Assembly (NCBI GenBank): GCA_002685455.1
Contig: NYXF01000065.1
Location: 11,006-18,978, forward strand
Length of the DNA: 7,973 nucleotides
Direction of reading: 5' to 3'
Source of the DNA: Porticoccus sp.
Lineage (GTDB): Bacteria; Pseudomonadota; Gammaproteobacteria; Pseudomonadales; Porticoccaceae
The translations under genes and the position numbers were made by a program. A model generated the notes under the pieces. The model was given only the letters and a program-made list of their open reading frames with translations, had not been told where the DNA came from and searched no databases. Positions 1 to 6,982 of the stretch are shown here, in pieces (within the stretch, counting starts at the first letter, position 1; each line of letters begins with the position of its first letter).

Positions 1-158
1 CCTTTGTCGATATCTCTTTCTGGGTTTATATACTGATGATAATGATTGCCTGTCAATTTTCTATCAATTATTTCGACACAACCTATTTCAATAATTCGGT
101 GATTATCGTTAGGATCTAAGCCGGTCGTTTCAGTATCTAGTACAATCTGTCTGGTCAT
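1..158 (-). CDS. dnaQ: DNA polymerase III epsilon subunit, N-terminal fragment (cut by window edge)
   Basis: This encodes the first 52 residues of the 3'-5' proofreading exonuclease of the replicative polymerase. Reading the minus strand from ATG at 158 gives [16 protein letters not shown], then IIEIGCVEI and [12 protein letters not shown]. This is the Exo I region of the DEDD exonuclease family, with the metal-binding Asp8 and Glu10 in the D-x-E motif, and it closely follows the known start of gammaproteobacterial DnaQ. The remaining exonuclease motifs and the C-terminal alpha-binding segment lie outside the window. The start lies 21 bp after the rnhA stop on the same strand, so dnaQ is probably transcribed with rnhA. 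The upstream AGG is only a weak ribosome-binding match. The family call is secure; nothing can be said about the rest of the gene. Confidence 0.95.
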   Translation of the reverse strand, partial: MTRQIVLDTETTGLDPNDNHRIIEIGCVEIIDRKLTGNHYHQYINPERDIDK

Positions 159-179
159 ATCTGTTAGCCTTATATCTAT

Positions 180-623
180 TTAAGTCATATTTTCTATTTC
201 GTCAATACCACGATTTGCTAGTTCGTCTGCAATCTCATTCTCACGATGACCACTATGACCCTTTACCCATCTCCAAACAATTAAGTGATCGCTTGATACT
301 TTTTCTAGTCGCTGCCATAGATCAATATTTTTTACGGGTTTTTTATTAGCTGTTTTCCAGCCTCGCTTTTTCCAACCTTCCATCCAGCTCGTTATACCCT
401 GCCTGACATATTCTGAGTCAGTAGTTAGAATAACACTTGATCGCTCCTTTAGAGAAGACAGAGCCTCAATTGCCGCTAATAGCTCCATTCTATTATTTGT
501 TGAATGCTGCTCACTGCCATAAATTTTTTTTTCAGTTCTATTGTATCTAAGCAGAGCGCCCCACCCTCCAGGGCCTGGATTACCTCTACAAGCACCATCA
601 GTAAATATTTCAACTTCTTTCAA
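180..623 (-). CDS. rnhA: Ribonuclease HI
   Basis: This 147-residue enzyme cleaves the RNA strand of RNA-DNA hybrids, removing R-loops and primer remnants in the cytoplasm. All four catalytic acidic residues are visible: Asp9 in [16 protein letters not shown], Glu47 in [10 protein letters not shown], Asp69 in LTTDSEYV and Asp133 in ENEIADELA. His123 of the KGHSGH loop is also present, as is the tryptophan- and lysine-rich basic protrusion at residues 80-98. Length is close to the usual 150-155. The start codon is TTG at 623-621, not ATG. It is supported by AAGGAG eight bases upstream and by alignment with the family N-terminus. The start overlaps the upstream methyltransferase stop in the four bases TTGA, so the two genes are probably translationally coupled. 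dnaQ follows 21 bp downstream on the same strand. Confidence 0.97.
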   Translation of the reverse strand: MKEVEIFTDGACRGNPGPGGWGALLRYNRTEKKIYGSEQHSTNNRMELLAAIEALSSLKERSSVILTTDSEYVRQGITSWMEGWKKRGWKTANKKPVKNIDLWQRLEKVSSDHLIVWRWVKGHSGHRENEIADELANRGIDEIENMT

Positions 624-1456
624 GTCGTATACTCCTTAGTTTGATTTGATTTGATTTCAGATAGAGATTTTTTGTGGGATATTGTTGCTATATTTATTTT
701 TTTCCAATCTGCATAATCCGGAAAAACTGGACGAGGGACATATTTTTTTGCAACAACAATATAAAAAGCACCAAACATAAAATGGTTTTTTTTTATATTG
801 TTGTTAAATGAAAGATCATTTTTTTGATCTTCGAAAGATTTCGTTGATATAAAATAACCACCGGAATATCGCTTAATCGGCTTTATATTTAAAAATTTGA
901 GCCAATCAATTAATCTTTTATATCTAATATTATGGCTTTGCCATATAGGATTATAAGAAAAAAATTTTGCAGAGAACTTAAATAAACCAAAAAGGCTCAT
1001 CGGGTTGAAAACAACGATAATCATATGTCCTGAAGACTTAAGTACCCTTGAAGCCTCTTTTAATGTTTCATGTGGATCTTTTGATAGCTCTATTGAATGA
1101 TGAAGGAGAATAGTATCTATTGTCTCAGAGGATAAAGGTAATAAGTGTGGCTCTGAAATAGCGTTATTTCCAATACATTTACTCGATAATCCAAATGAAA
1201 ATTCATGTAGGTGGTTAGAGGGAAATTTTAGAAGCTGGTGTGATGTGTCGCCTAATTGCAACATTCTATGTGAGTAGATATTAGCAAATATCTCTTTTAA
1301 TATTTTGCTTTCTTCAGTTATCAGGTATTTCCCATACTGGTCTTTAAACCAATGCAATAGATCTTCCTGCTGTTTCGTAGTAGTCATATTTTTATATTTA
1401 TTTTTAAATTTTTTCTTGAGTGTTCTTAGCATGGTTCTCATAGGTAAACTCGACAT
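620..1456 (-). CDS. YafS-like SAM-dependent methyltransferase of unknown substrate
   Basis: This is a 278-residue class I methyltransferase-like protein. Position (between gloB and rnhA) and sequence match the YafS family. Recognisable parts are a degenerate motif I (LQLGD, residues 66-70), the segment [15 protein letters not shown] (107-120) ending strand 4, [17 protein letters not shown] (about 127-143) preceding strand 5, and [10 protein letters not shown] (148-157), typical of YafS. The normal glycine-rich SAM loop is not obvious, as is common in this family, so activity cannot be assumed. The start is uncertain. ATG at 1456 gives the longest form, but a lysine-rich stretch precedes Met24 (ATG at 1387), where resemblance to family members begins. 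None of the candidate ATGs has a convincing Shine-Dalgarno sequence; Met9 has a GAG nearby. The stop overlaps the TTG start of rnhA. The substrate is unknown. Confidence 0.85.
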   Translation of the reverse strand: MSSLPMRTMLRTLKKKFKNKYKNMTTTKQQEDLLHWFKDQYGKYLITEESKILKEIFANIYSHRMLQLGDTSHQLLKFPSNHLHEFSFGLSSKCIGNNAISEPHLLPLSSETIDTILLHHSIELSKDPHETLKEASRVLKSSGHMIIVVFNPMSLFGLFKFSAKFFSYNPIWQSHNIRYKRLIDWLKFLNIKPIKRYSGGYFISTKSFEDQKNDLSFNNNIKKNHFMFGAFYIVVAKKYVPRPVFPDYADWKKINIATISHKKSLSEIKSNQTKEYTT

Positions 1457-1573
1457 ATAAAGTATTAAAAATTTGATTTACTAAATTCATTTACATTATT
1501 TTATTTTTTTTTAATATATATTTATTTTATAGTTTATTATATAGCTATAGAATTATTAATTTGGGGTCATATT
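1457..1573. promoter_or_regulatory. Divergent intergenic region between the methyltransferase and gloB
   Basis: This 117-bp, extremely A+T-rich gap is the only place from which both the leftward (methyltransferase-rnhA-dnaQ) and rightward (gloB) genes can be transcribed locally. On the minus strand there is an exact TATAAT at 1541-1536, but no good -35 box at the right spacing. On the plus strand several TATA-like hexamers exist (for example 1528-1533), none with a clear -35. A perfect 10-bp palindrome, TATAGCTATA, lies at 1540-1549 and overlaps the minus-strand -10 candidate. In DNA this A+T-rich such matches arise by chance, so the promoter role rests mainly on gene orientation. Confidence 0.4.
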
Positions 1574-2341
1574 ATGGCAATTATGGTGCGTCGGTTTCCT
1601 ATATTTCAAGATAATTATATATGGGTTTTGACCATAAATGACACTGGATCCATCTATATTATTGATCCGGGTGATTCTGAGTCAGTTTTAGAATTTTTAA
1701 AAAAGTCTAATCTTACACTCAAAGGTATCTTAATAACTCACCACCACCCTGACCACGTAAATGGTATAAATTGTATACTTGCTCATCAGCCCGTGCCAGT
1801 TTTTGGTACGACTAGGATTAAAGAAGCAACACATACAGTTTCAGATAAAGATATTTTATCTTTATCTGGCCATAAGTTTGAAGTCTTAAGTATTCCTGGT
1901 CATACATATGATCATGTTGCATATTATTGCGCTAAAGAATCTTTGCTATTCAGTGGCGATACCCTTTTTTCAGGTGGTTGTGGAAGAATCTTTGAAGGAA
2001 CACCTCAACAAATGTATGAATCTTTATCTTTACTGTCATCTTTGCCTCCTTCTACAAAAATATATTGTAGCCATGAATATACGGAGGCTAATATTAACTT
2101 TGCAATGGAAGTCGATCCTGAAAATAAATCATTAATAAAATATAAAGAAAAAGTTAAAGTTCTTCGTATAAATAACAAAGCTACAATTCCTACTACAGTG
2201 GGTTTAGAAAAAAAAATTAATCCTTTTTTAAGAGCCAATGAAAAGAGCATACAAGATGCAGCGAGTCACTACCTAAAAAAAGAAAATCTTACACCTATTG
2301 AGGCATTTACAGCTATCAGAAAATGGAAGGATTCATATTAG
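1574..2341 (+). CDS. gloB: Hydroxyacylglutathione hydrolase (glyoxalase II)
   Basis: This 255-residue metallo-beta-lactamase-fold enzyme hydrolyses S-D-lactoylglutathione to D-lactate and glutathione, the second step of methylglyoxal detoxification. The binuclear metal ligands are all present: THHHPDH at 55-61 (His56, His58, Asp60, His61), His110 in PGHTYDH, Asp129 in FSGDTLFSGGCGRIFEG, and His167 in CSHEYT. The glyoxalase II C-terminal domain is intact, with NPFLR near 216 and a terminal RKWKD, both of which help bind glutathione in the family. Length is normal. ATG at 1574 is preceded by GGGG at 1563-1566. Met4 (1583) is an alternative start, since family members usually begin only a few residues before the FPIFQDNYIWVL segment. 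mltD follows 123 bp downstream in the same orientation, the arrangement known from enterics and pseudomonads. Confidence 0.96.
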   Translation: MAIMVRRFPIFQDNYIWVLTINDTGSIYIIDPGDSESVLEFLKKSNLTLKGILITHHHPDHVNGINCILAHQPVPVFGTTRIKEATHTVSDKDILSLSGHKFEVLSIPGHTYDHVAYYCAKESLLFSGDTLFSGGCGRIFEGTPQQMYESLSLLSSLPPSTKIYCSHEYTEANINFAMEVDPENKSLIKYKEKVKVLRINNKATIPTTVGLEKKINPFLRANEKSIQDAASHYLKKENLTPIEAFTAIRKWKDSY

Positions 2342-2413
2342 TTATTTATATTTAGATTTGCTTAAAGCTCTTACTAAAGGTAATTTTTTCATTATCATAC
2401 TGTACGATTAATT

Positions 2414-2441
2414 TGGACATAGTGTAATTCTAAATTATCTT
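2414..2441 (+). promoter_or_regulatory. Candidate sigma-70 promoter for mltD
   Basis: TGGACA (2414-2419, 5 of 6 to the -35 consensus) is followed after 16 bp by TATCTT (2436-2441, 4 of 6 to the -10 consensus). This would start transcription near 2448, giving a short leader before the mltD ATG at 2465. The 123-bp gloB-mltD gap is long for this compact region, which favours a separate promoter. The match is modest and the surrounding DNA is A+T-rich. Confidence 0.3.
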
Positions 2442-2464
2442 CATCATTAATTAATCCATTAACA

Positions 2465-3745
2465 ATGTTTATGCATAAGAAAATAATAATTACTTTAACT
2501 CTCGCTTTCTTGCTGATTTCAGGTTGTTCGCAACAACAAATTATCGCAACTAATAAATCATACTTTTCTGCCAATAATCCTTCCATATGGAAAGTTTCAA
2601 CCAGAAATTTATGGTATAGACTAAAAATTGGTCAGGAGCTCAATGAGCACTATGACCATGAAGAGCTAGACAATAAAAAACACTGGGATCAGGATCATCA
2701 AAAATATATTAACAAAATTACAGAGAATAGTAGGCCGTATATATATCATATTATTAATAAGCTAGAAGCAAATGGGCTTCCTTCGGAGCTAGCTCTACTC
2801 CCAGCTATCGAGAGTTCATATAAACCTTTTTCTTACTCCAGCCAGGGAGCGTCTGGACTTTGGCAGTTTATGCCGTCTACGGCTTCATCACTTAATCTAA
2901 AGCAAGATATTTGGTATGACGGTCGTCTTGATATTGTTCAATCAACTGATGCTGCAATAACTTATATTTCTTACCTCTACAAACGATTTGACAAAAACTG
3001 GCTTCATGCCCTAGCAGCATATAATTGTGGCGAAGGAACGGTAAGAAGAGCCATAAAAAGAAATAAAAAAATGAATAGACCAATAGATTTTTGGTCTTTA
3101 GATTTACCTAAAGAAACAAAATCATATGTGCCAAGACTTTTAATACTTTCGAGAATAATAGCAAACCCAAAAAAATATGATGTAAAGTTACCAATTTTGT
3201 TAAATGAGCCATACTTCGAAACTGTTGATTTGAAAAGTCAAATTAATATTAATAGGGCTGCAAAAATAGCTAAAATTAGCTCCTATGAACTAAAAATACT
3301 TAATCCAGGATATAAATTAGGTGTAACTCATCCTGAGAGTCCAAGAAATATATTGCTTCCAATTGGGGAAAAAAATAATTTTTTGATTTCTTTGGATAAA
3401 ACACCGAAAGAGGAGTGGTCCCCCATAAAAAGGTACAAAGTGAAACAAGGCGATACGCTGTCTGAAATAGCCAATGTACACAAAATACCTCTTAAATCTC
3501 TTATGTCTCTGAATAATATCACTGGACATATCATTCAAGTTAATCAAGAAATAAAAATTCCGGGGACAGGTATTGATGAATCATATTTTAAGGAAAAAGA
3601 CACGTACACTGTTGTTGCTGGTGATACTTTGTGGAGAATTTCTAGAAATTACAAAATTCCGGTAAAAAAAATTTCTCAATGGAACAATTTAAATATAGAC
3701 CTTCCACTAAAAATTGGAATAAAACTTAAGTTAAAAAACGATTAA
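2465..3745 (+). CDS. mltD: Membrane-bound lytic murein transglycosylase D (lipoprotein, two LysM domains)
   Basis: This 426-residue enzyme cleaves peptidoglycan glycan strands, forming 1,6-anhydromuramic ends, probably while anchored in the outer membrane. A lipoprotein signal is clear: lysines at 5-6, a hydrophobic run, then the lipobox ISGC with acylated Cys21. The SLT domain spans about residues 95-215. It contains ALLPAIESSYKP with catalytic Glu116, QGASGLWQFMPSTA (127-140), and the AYNCGEGTVRRAI motif, a variant of AYNxGxG. Two LysM peptidoglycan-binding repeats follow, at about 322-366 (RYKVKQGDTLSEIA) and 379-424 (TYTVVAGDTLWRIS). Length is slightly below the enteric homologue. The start may be Met1 (2465) or Met3 (2471); neither has a good Shine-Dalgarno sequence. 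The next gene, nqrM, is convergent. Confidence 0.95.
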   Translation: MFMHKKIIITLTLAFLLISGCSQQQIIATNKSYFSANNPSIWKVSTRNLWYRLKIGQELNEHYDHEELDNKKHWDQDHQKYINKITENSRPYIYHIINKLEANGLPSELALLPAIESSYKPFSYSSQGASGLWQFMPSTASSLNLKQDIWYDGRLDIVQSTDAAITYISYLYKRFDKNWLHALAAYNCGEGTVRRAIKRNKKMNRPIDFWSLDLPKETKSYVPRLLILSRIIANPKKYDVKLPILLNEPYFETVDLKSQININRAAKIAKISSYELKILNPGYKLGVTHPESPRNILLPIGEKNNFLISLDKTPKEEWSPIKRYKVKQGDTLSEIANVHKIPLKSLMSLNNITGHIIQVNQEIKIPGTGIDESYFKEKDTYTVVAGDTLWRISRNYKIPVKKISQWNNLNIDLPLKIGIKLKLKND

Positions 3746-3830
3746 AAGACTAGCCTTATTTTTTCAACTCCAACCAATATCTAATTTGTCATCTAGCTGA
3801 AATTTCACATGGAGCAGACTTTTTTGAAAA
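3746..3830. other. Convergent intergenic gap between mltD and nqrM
   Basis: This 85-bp gap separates the ends of two convergent transcription units and joins the gloB-mltD block to the Na+-NQR block. I see no reading frame, repeat or RNA gene in it. On the mltD side there is an AAG/CTT mini-stem followed by ATTTTTT at about 3747-3766, too weak to call a terminator. Confidence 0.6.
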
Positions 3831-4037
3831 CTAAATTCTATTTTTAGAATTTGAAGATAGATCATCGCATTTATTTTTATCTCCTTCACATAGATCACAC
3901 TTATAATTATTCTCGTTTAATGCTGCACCAACTCCTCCACAAGAGCCTTTTATTGGTTTTTTCCCCATAATTACACCAACTGCCATCCCCATAATGAGAA
4001 GTGCTAAGACTAAGAAAGCAAGAAATAATTCAAGCAC
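3831..4037 (-). CDS. nqrM: NqrM, Na+-NQR maturation protein (DUF539 family)
   Basis: This 68-residue protein has one N-terminal membrane helix (about residues 3-24), then the family signature KGSCGGVGA (30-38) and a cysteine cluster. Cysteines are at 33, 47, 50 and 57. NqrM is known to be needed, with ApbE, for making active Na+-NQR; its cysteines are thought to help place iron in the centre shared by NqrD and NqrE, and the cysteine of the GSCGG motif is, as I recall, the critical one. The start is GTG at 4037, with GGAG seven bases upstream and lying in the last codons of apbE. Only 2 bp separate it from the apbE stop, so the two are probably translated together. It is the last gene of the nqr operon here. 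An inverted repeat covers its stop codon. Confidence 0.93.
   Translation of the reverse strand: MLELFLAFLVLALLIMGMAVGVIMGKKPIKGSCGGVGAALNENNYKCDLCEGDKNKCDDLSSNSKNRI
3833..3852 (-). terminator. Inverted repeat at the nqrM stop codon, possible weak operon terminator
   Basis: An 8-bp perfect inverted repeat, AAATTCTA / TAGAATTT, with a 4-nt loop spans the last codons and stop of nqrM. On the minus strand it is followed by AG and then TTTTC. The stem is almost entirely A+T and the T tract is short, so this is at best a weak intrinsic terminator for the nqr operon. Chance occurrence in A+T-rich DNA is a real alternative. Confidence 0.3.
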
Positions 4038-4039
4038 AG

Positions 4040-5113
4040 TTATTCTCCGATGAAATATTGTTTAAAATTTTCAGAAAAAATGGTGTCGAAAGTATCCCCA
4101 TTCTGGATTATCAAATAAACGGCTAAATTATACTCTTTTGCTAACTCAATTGCATTCTTTGGACCCATGACCATCATGGCCGTAGAGAATGCATCAGCTA
4201 TAGCAGCACTATCCGCAATGACCGTTGCAGAGATTAGGTCATGCTCTATAGGATATCCATTACGCGGATCTATAGTATGCGAGTATATTTTTTCATTTAA
4301 CTTAAAGAAATTACGATAATTGCCAGAGGTTGCTACACCTGAGTCTATCAATTGAATTATTACCTGAGCCTCACTTTGAACAAAATATGGTTTTTCAATA
4401 GCTATATTCCATTTTTTTCCATTTAGTTTTTTACCCCTCACTCTAAGCTCACCACCAACTTCAATTAGATAGTTTTCTATATTAAAGTCGTCTAATAGAC
4501 GTGCTACACAGTCTGCTGCATAGCCCTTTGCAATAGCTGAGAGATCTAATTTTATATCTGAAAGACGTGTTGCTGTTTTATCTTTAATATCTATTTGAAG
4601 TTTATCCATACCGGTGGCAGCAAGAAGATCAGTAATAGCTTGTTTATCAGGTATTTTTTTATCAGCTAAAATAGGGCCAAAACCCCAAAGATTTACTAAT
4701 GAAGCAACTGTTGGATCAAACGAACCACTGGATTTAATATAAACATCTTTTGCTGCTATTAAAACTTCTAGCATATGCATTGAAACTTTTTGAGGGACAT
4801 TAATAGGTGAATCATTAAAGATCATCAGCTCAGAAGATTCATCATAAGTCGTGAAAATTTTGTTCATACTCTGAAGTTTACTATTTATTAGCTCCGCCAT
4901 ATCAGGGTCTATCTCTTTTGATGAAGCTACCTTTACCTCATAAGTAGTGCCCATAACTACTCCTGTGAACGATGAATCTTTATTATTAGATTTACATCCG
5001 CTGGCTAAAAAAATTATTGAAAAGAATAAAAGCAAACTTATTTTTTTTATAAATTTTATAAAAAAAAACGAGGCACTAGGCCCCGTTACAATTAATTTTT
5101 TTAAATTAAGCAT
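4040..5113 (-). CDS. apbE: ApbE, FAD:protein FMN transferase (lipoprotein)
   Basis: This enzyme takes FMN from FAD and attaches it by a phosphoester bond to a threonine of target proteins. Here the expected targets are NqrB and NqrC, and the site of action is the periplasm. With ATG at 5113 it has 357 residues. Visible motifs are VVMGTTYEV (52-60), DLSAIAKGYAAD (190-201), EVGGELRVRGKK (218-229), HTIDPRNGYPI (279-289) and the magnesium-site segment IADAFSTAM (305-313, with Asp307 and Thr311). The signal sequence has lysines at 20, 23 and 24, a hydrophobic core, and a lipobox ending in SGC with Cys40. The frame is open further upstream to an ATG at 5164, but that would overlap nqrF by 47 bp. 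ATG 5113 lies 4 bp after the nqrF stop. This start puts an intrinsic terminator inside codons 10-18, which is unusual. No other standard start codon gives a charged signal peptide. Confidence 0.92.
   Translation of the reverse strand: MLNLKKLIVTGPSASFFFIKFIKKISLLLFFSIIFLASGCKSNNKDSSFTGVVMGTTYEVKVASSKEIDPDMAELINSKLQSMNKIFTTYDESSELMIFNDSPINVPQKVSMHMLEVLIAAKDVYIKSSGSFDPTVASLVNLWGFGPILADKKIPDKQAITDLLAATGMDKLQIDIKDKTATRLSDIKLDLSAIAKGYAADCVARLLDDFNIENYLIEVGGELRVRGKKLNGKKWNIAIEKPYFVQSEAQVIIQLIDSGVATSGNYRNFFKLNEKIYSHTIDPRNGYPIEHDLISATVIADSAAIADAFSTAMMVMGPKNAIELAKEYNLAVYLIIQNGDTFDTIFSENFKQYFIGE
5060..5085 (-). terminator. Rho-independent terminator after nqrF, inside the apbE reading frame
   Basis: On the minus strand CGGGGC (5085-5080), loop CTAGT (5079-5075) and GCCTCG (5074-5069) form a 6-bp stem with one G-U pair, immediately followed by nine T residues (5068-5060). 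This is a textbook intrinsic terminator shape and stands out from the A+T-rich surroundings. It lies 33 bp past the nqrF stop, yet falls in codons 10-18 of apbE, encoding TGPSASFFF. Partial termination here would lower apbE-nqrM transcription relative to nqrA-F; active translation of apbE could counteract it. Confidence 0.8.
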
Positions 5114-5117
5114 TAGG

Positions 5118-6341
5118 TTAACCGCCAAAATCATCAAGGAATATATTTTCACGCTCAACGCCAAGATCTGTTAGCATTGAAATGACAGCCGAATTCATCA
5201 TCGGTGGTCCACACATATAATATTCACAGTCTTCTGGAGCAGGATGATCTCTAAGATAATTTTCAAAGAGAACGTTATGAATAAAGCCCTCATGACCTTT
5301 CCATTCGTCCTCTGGTTGTGCATCCGATAGAGCAAGATGCCAATCAAAATTATCATTTTCCTCGGCAAGCGAATCATATTCGTCGTTATAAAAACACTCT
5401 CTTAAAGATCTAGCGCCATACCAAAATGAGATCTTTCGATCTGTTTTTAAACGCCGAAGTTGATCAAATATATGTGAACGCATTGGGGCCATACCAGCGC
5501 CACCTCCAATAAAGACCATCTCCGTTGAAGTGTCTTTTGCAAAGAATTCACCAAACGGACCGAACACGTTTACCTTATCACCTGGCTTCAAGTTAAATGC
5601 CCAAGAAGACATCACTCCTGGAGGTATGCCTTCGGTTCCTGGGGGTGGAGTAGCACAACGTATATTAAATTTAACTATACCTTTTTCTTCTGGATAATTT
5701 GCCATCGAATAAGCTCTGATTACTGTCTCATCAACTACAGATTCGTGTTTAAAGAAACCAAATCGCTCCCAATCTTGGCGGTACTCCTCTTCAATATCAA
5801 ACTCACTATATTTAACATGATGCGGAGGGCACTCAAGCTGTACATAGCCACCAGCTCGAAAGTCTACACTTTCTCCATCGGGTAATTTTAATGTTAGCTC
5901 CTTAATAAAGGTAGCTACATTTGGATTTGCTTCTACGGTACACTGCCACTGTTTAACTCCAAAAATTTCTTCTGGAACTACGACCTTCATATTTTGTTTA
6001 ACTGCTGTTTGACAAGATAATCTCCATCCATCATTGGCTTCCCTTTTTGAAAAATGTGTTTCTTCAGTGGGCAGCATAGACCCGCCACCTTCTGTAACAA
6101 TGCATCTACATTGGGCGCAGGTACCTCCGCCGCCACATGCAGATGCCAAAAATAAACCGGCATTAGAAAGCGTAAGCAATAATTTATCCCCTGCGGGAAC
6201 AGTGATATTTTTTTCGCCATTAATATCAATTGTCACAAGCCCTGAACTAACCAATTTTGCGCGAGCAGCTAGGATAAAAGCAACTAAGGCTAATACGACT
6301 CCTGTAAACATAGCAACACCAAGCAAAATCTCTAAATTCAT
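5118..6341 (-). CDS. nqrF: Na+-translocating NADH:quinone reductase subunit F
   Basis: NqrF (407 residues) is the electron-input subunit of Na+-NQR. It oxidises NADH in the cytoplasm and passes electrons through FAD and a 2Fe-2S cluster toward the other subunits. Visible parts in order are one N-terminal membrane helix (about 4-26), a ferredoxin domain with Cys69, Cys75, Cys78 and Cys110 in [11 protein letters not shown] and LSC, the FAD-binding RAYSMANYP (from Arg209), the NADH-binding GGGAGM (279-284), CGPPMM (377-382), and the invariant C-terminus LDDFGG. Length matches the family. ATG at 6341 has GGGAGAG upstream. It follows nqrE after a 23-bp gap. A strong terminator hairpin lies just after its stop, within apbE. 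Confidence 0.98.
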   Translation of the reverse strand: MNLEILLGVAMFTGVVLALVAFILAARAKLVSSGLVTIDINGEKNITVPAGDKLLLTLSNAGLFLASACGGGGTCAQCRCIVTEGGGSMLPTEETHFSKREANDGWRLSCQTAVKQNMKVVVPEEIFGVKQWQCTVEANPNVATFIKELTLKLPDGESVDFRAGGYVQLECPPHHVKYSEFDIEEEYRQDWERFGFFKHESVVDETVIRAYSMANYPEEKGIVKFNIRCATPPPGTEGIPPGVMSSWAFNLKPGDKVNVFGPFGEFFAKDTSTEMVFIGGGAGMAPMRSHIFDQLRRLKTDRKISFWYGARSLRECFYNDEYDSLAEENDNFDWHLALSDAQPEDEWKGHEGFIHNVLFENYLRDHPAPEDCEYYMCGPPMMNSAVISMLTDLGVERENIFLDDFGG

Positions 6342-6364
6342 AAATTATCTCTCCCTATCTTTCA

Positions 6365-6982
6365 TTAAAGATCAATACCACCAAATGACATAAATCCTAA
6401 AGACATAAGACCAACTGTTATAAAAGTTATCCCTAGGCCCTGAAGTCCGTCTGGAACATCACTATACTTTAATTTTTCTCTTATTCCTGCCAACGCAACT
6501 ATAGCTAGGGCCCATCCAAATCCGGCACCGAGTCCGTATACAGTACTTTCTGCAAGATCATAATCTCTTTCAACCATAAATAAAGCAGCTCCTAAGATTG
6601 CACAATTTACCGTTATAAGTGGTAAAAAAACCCCAAGAGCGCTATATAGTAACGGAACATATTTATCTAAAAACATCTCCATGATTTGTACAATAGCAGC
6701 TATGACACCTATATAGCTTAATAAACCAAGGAAGCTTAAATCTACTTTTTCCATTCCGTCTATTCCTGTCCAAACCAAAGCTCCTTCTGTTAAAAGATAC
6801 TTAAAAATTAGGTAATTTGCTGGAACCGTTACAACCAATACTACGATTACTGCAATTCCAAGACCCATCGCTGCTTGGACTTTTTTTGAGATAGCCAAAA
6901 AAGTACACATACCTAAAAAAAATGAAAGTGCCATATTTTCAATAAATACTGACCTTACAAATAAGCTTAAATAATGCTCCAT
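6365..6982 (-). CDS. nqrE: Na+-translocating NADH:quinone reductase subunit E
   Basis: NqrE (205 residues) is a polytopic inner-membrane subunit of about six helices that pairs pseudo-symmetrically with NqrD. Cys26 (FFLGMC) and Cys127 ([11 protein letters not shown]) match the conserved cysteines that, with those of NqrD, bind the iron centre between the two proteins. The second cysteine sits slightly further along than the position I recall for Vibrio (about 120), implying a small loop insertion around residues 65-82 ([18 protein letters not shown]). Other family landmarks are [11 protein letters not shown] and [11 protein letters not shown]. The ATG overlaps the nqrD stop by one base (TAATG), with GGAG ten bases upstream, so translation is coupled. 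Confidence 0.97.
   Translation of the reverse strand: MEHYLSLFVRSVFIENMALSFFLGMCTFLAISKKVQAAMGLGIAVIVVLVVTVPANYLIFKYLLTEGALVWTGIDGMEKVDLSFLGLLSYIGVIAAIVQIMEMFLDKYVPLLYSALGVFLPLITVNCAILGAALFMVERDYDLAESTVYGLGAGFGWALAIVALAGIREKLKYSDVPDGLQGLGITFITVGLMSLGFMSFGGIDL

Noticed and set aside
786..794. Nine-base T run in the methyltransferase, and a similar A run in gloB near 2208-2216, as phase-variation tracts
   Set aside because: Both genes are intact and housekeeping-like, and such runs are expected in DNA this A+T-rich.
1540..1549. TATAGCTATA palindrome as an operator
   Set aside because: It is a single short A+T-rich palindrome with no second copy or known regulator match, so it is noted only within the intergenic entry.
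1908..2250. Open frames on both strands inside gloB
   Set aside because: They lie inside a well-conserved enzyme gene, have no family resemblance or ribosome site, and are explained by A+T-rich codon use.
2371..2389. TTAC/GTAA mini-hairpin followed by six T after gloB
   Set aside because: A 4-bp stem with one G-C pair is too unstable to call a terminator in this A+T-rich DNA.
2395..2586. Minus-strand 63-codon frame across the gloB-mltD gap and the mltD signal peptide
   Set aside because: It overlaps the mltD start antisense, with no recognisable domain and no ribosome-binding site. It is more likely a shadow.
5114..5164. Upstream extension of apbE to ATG 5164
   Set aside because: It would overlap the conserved C-terminus of nqrF by 47 bp and add a second hydrophobic stretch before the lipoprotein signal. 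ATG 5113 right after the nqrF stop is simpler.
4947..5174. Plus-strand 75-codon frame antisense to the apbE/nqrF junction
   Set aside because: The encoded sequence has no family features, and the region is fully explained by nqrF, the terminator and apbE on the other strand.
6034..6393. Plus-strand 119-codon frame antisense to nqrF
   Set aside because: It is antisense to the conserved 2Fe-2S domain. Its proline- and alanine-rich stretches mirror the glycine-rich cluster loop.
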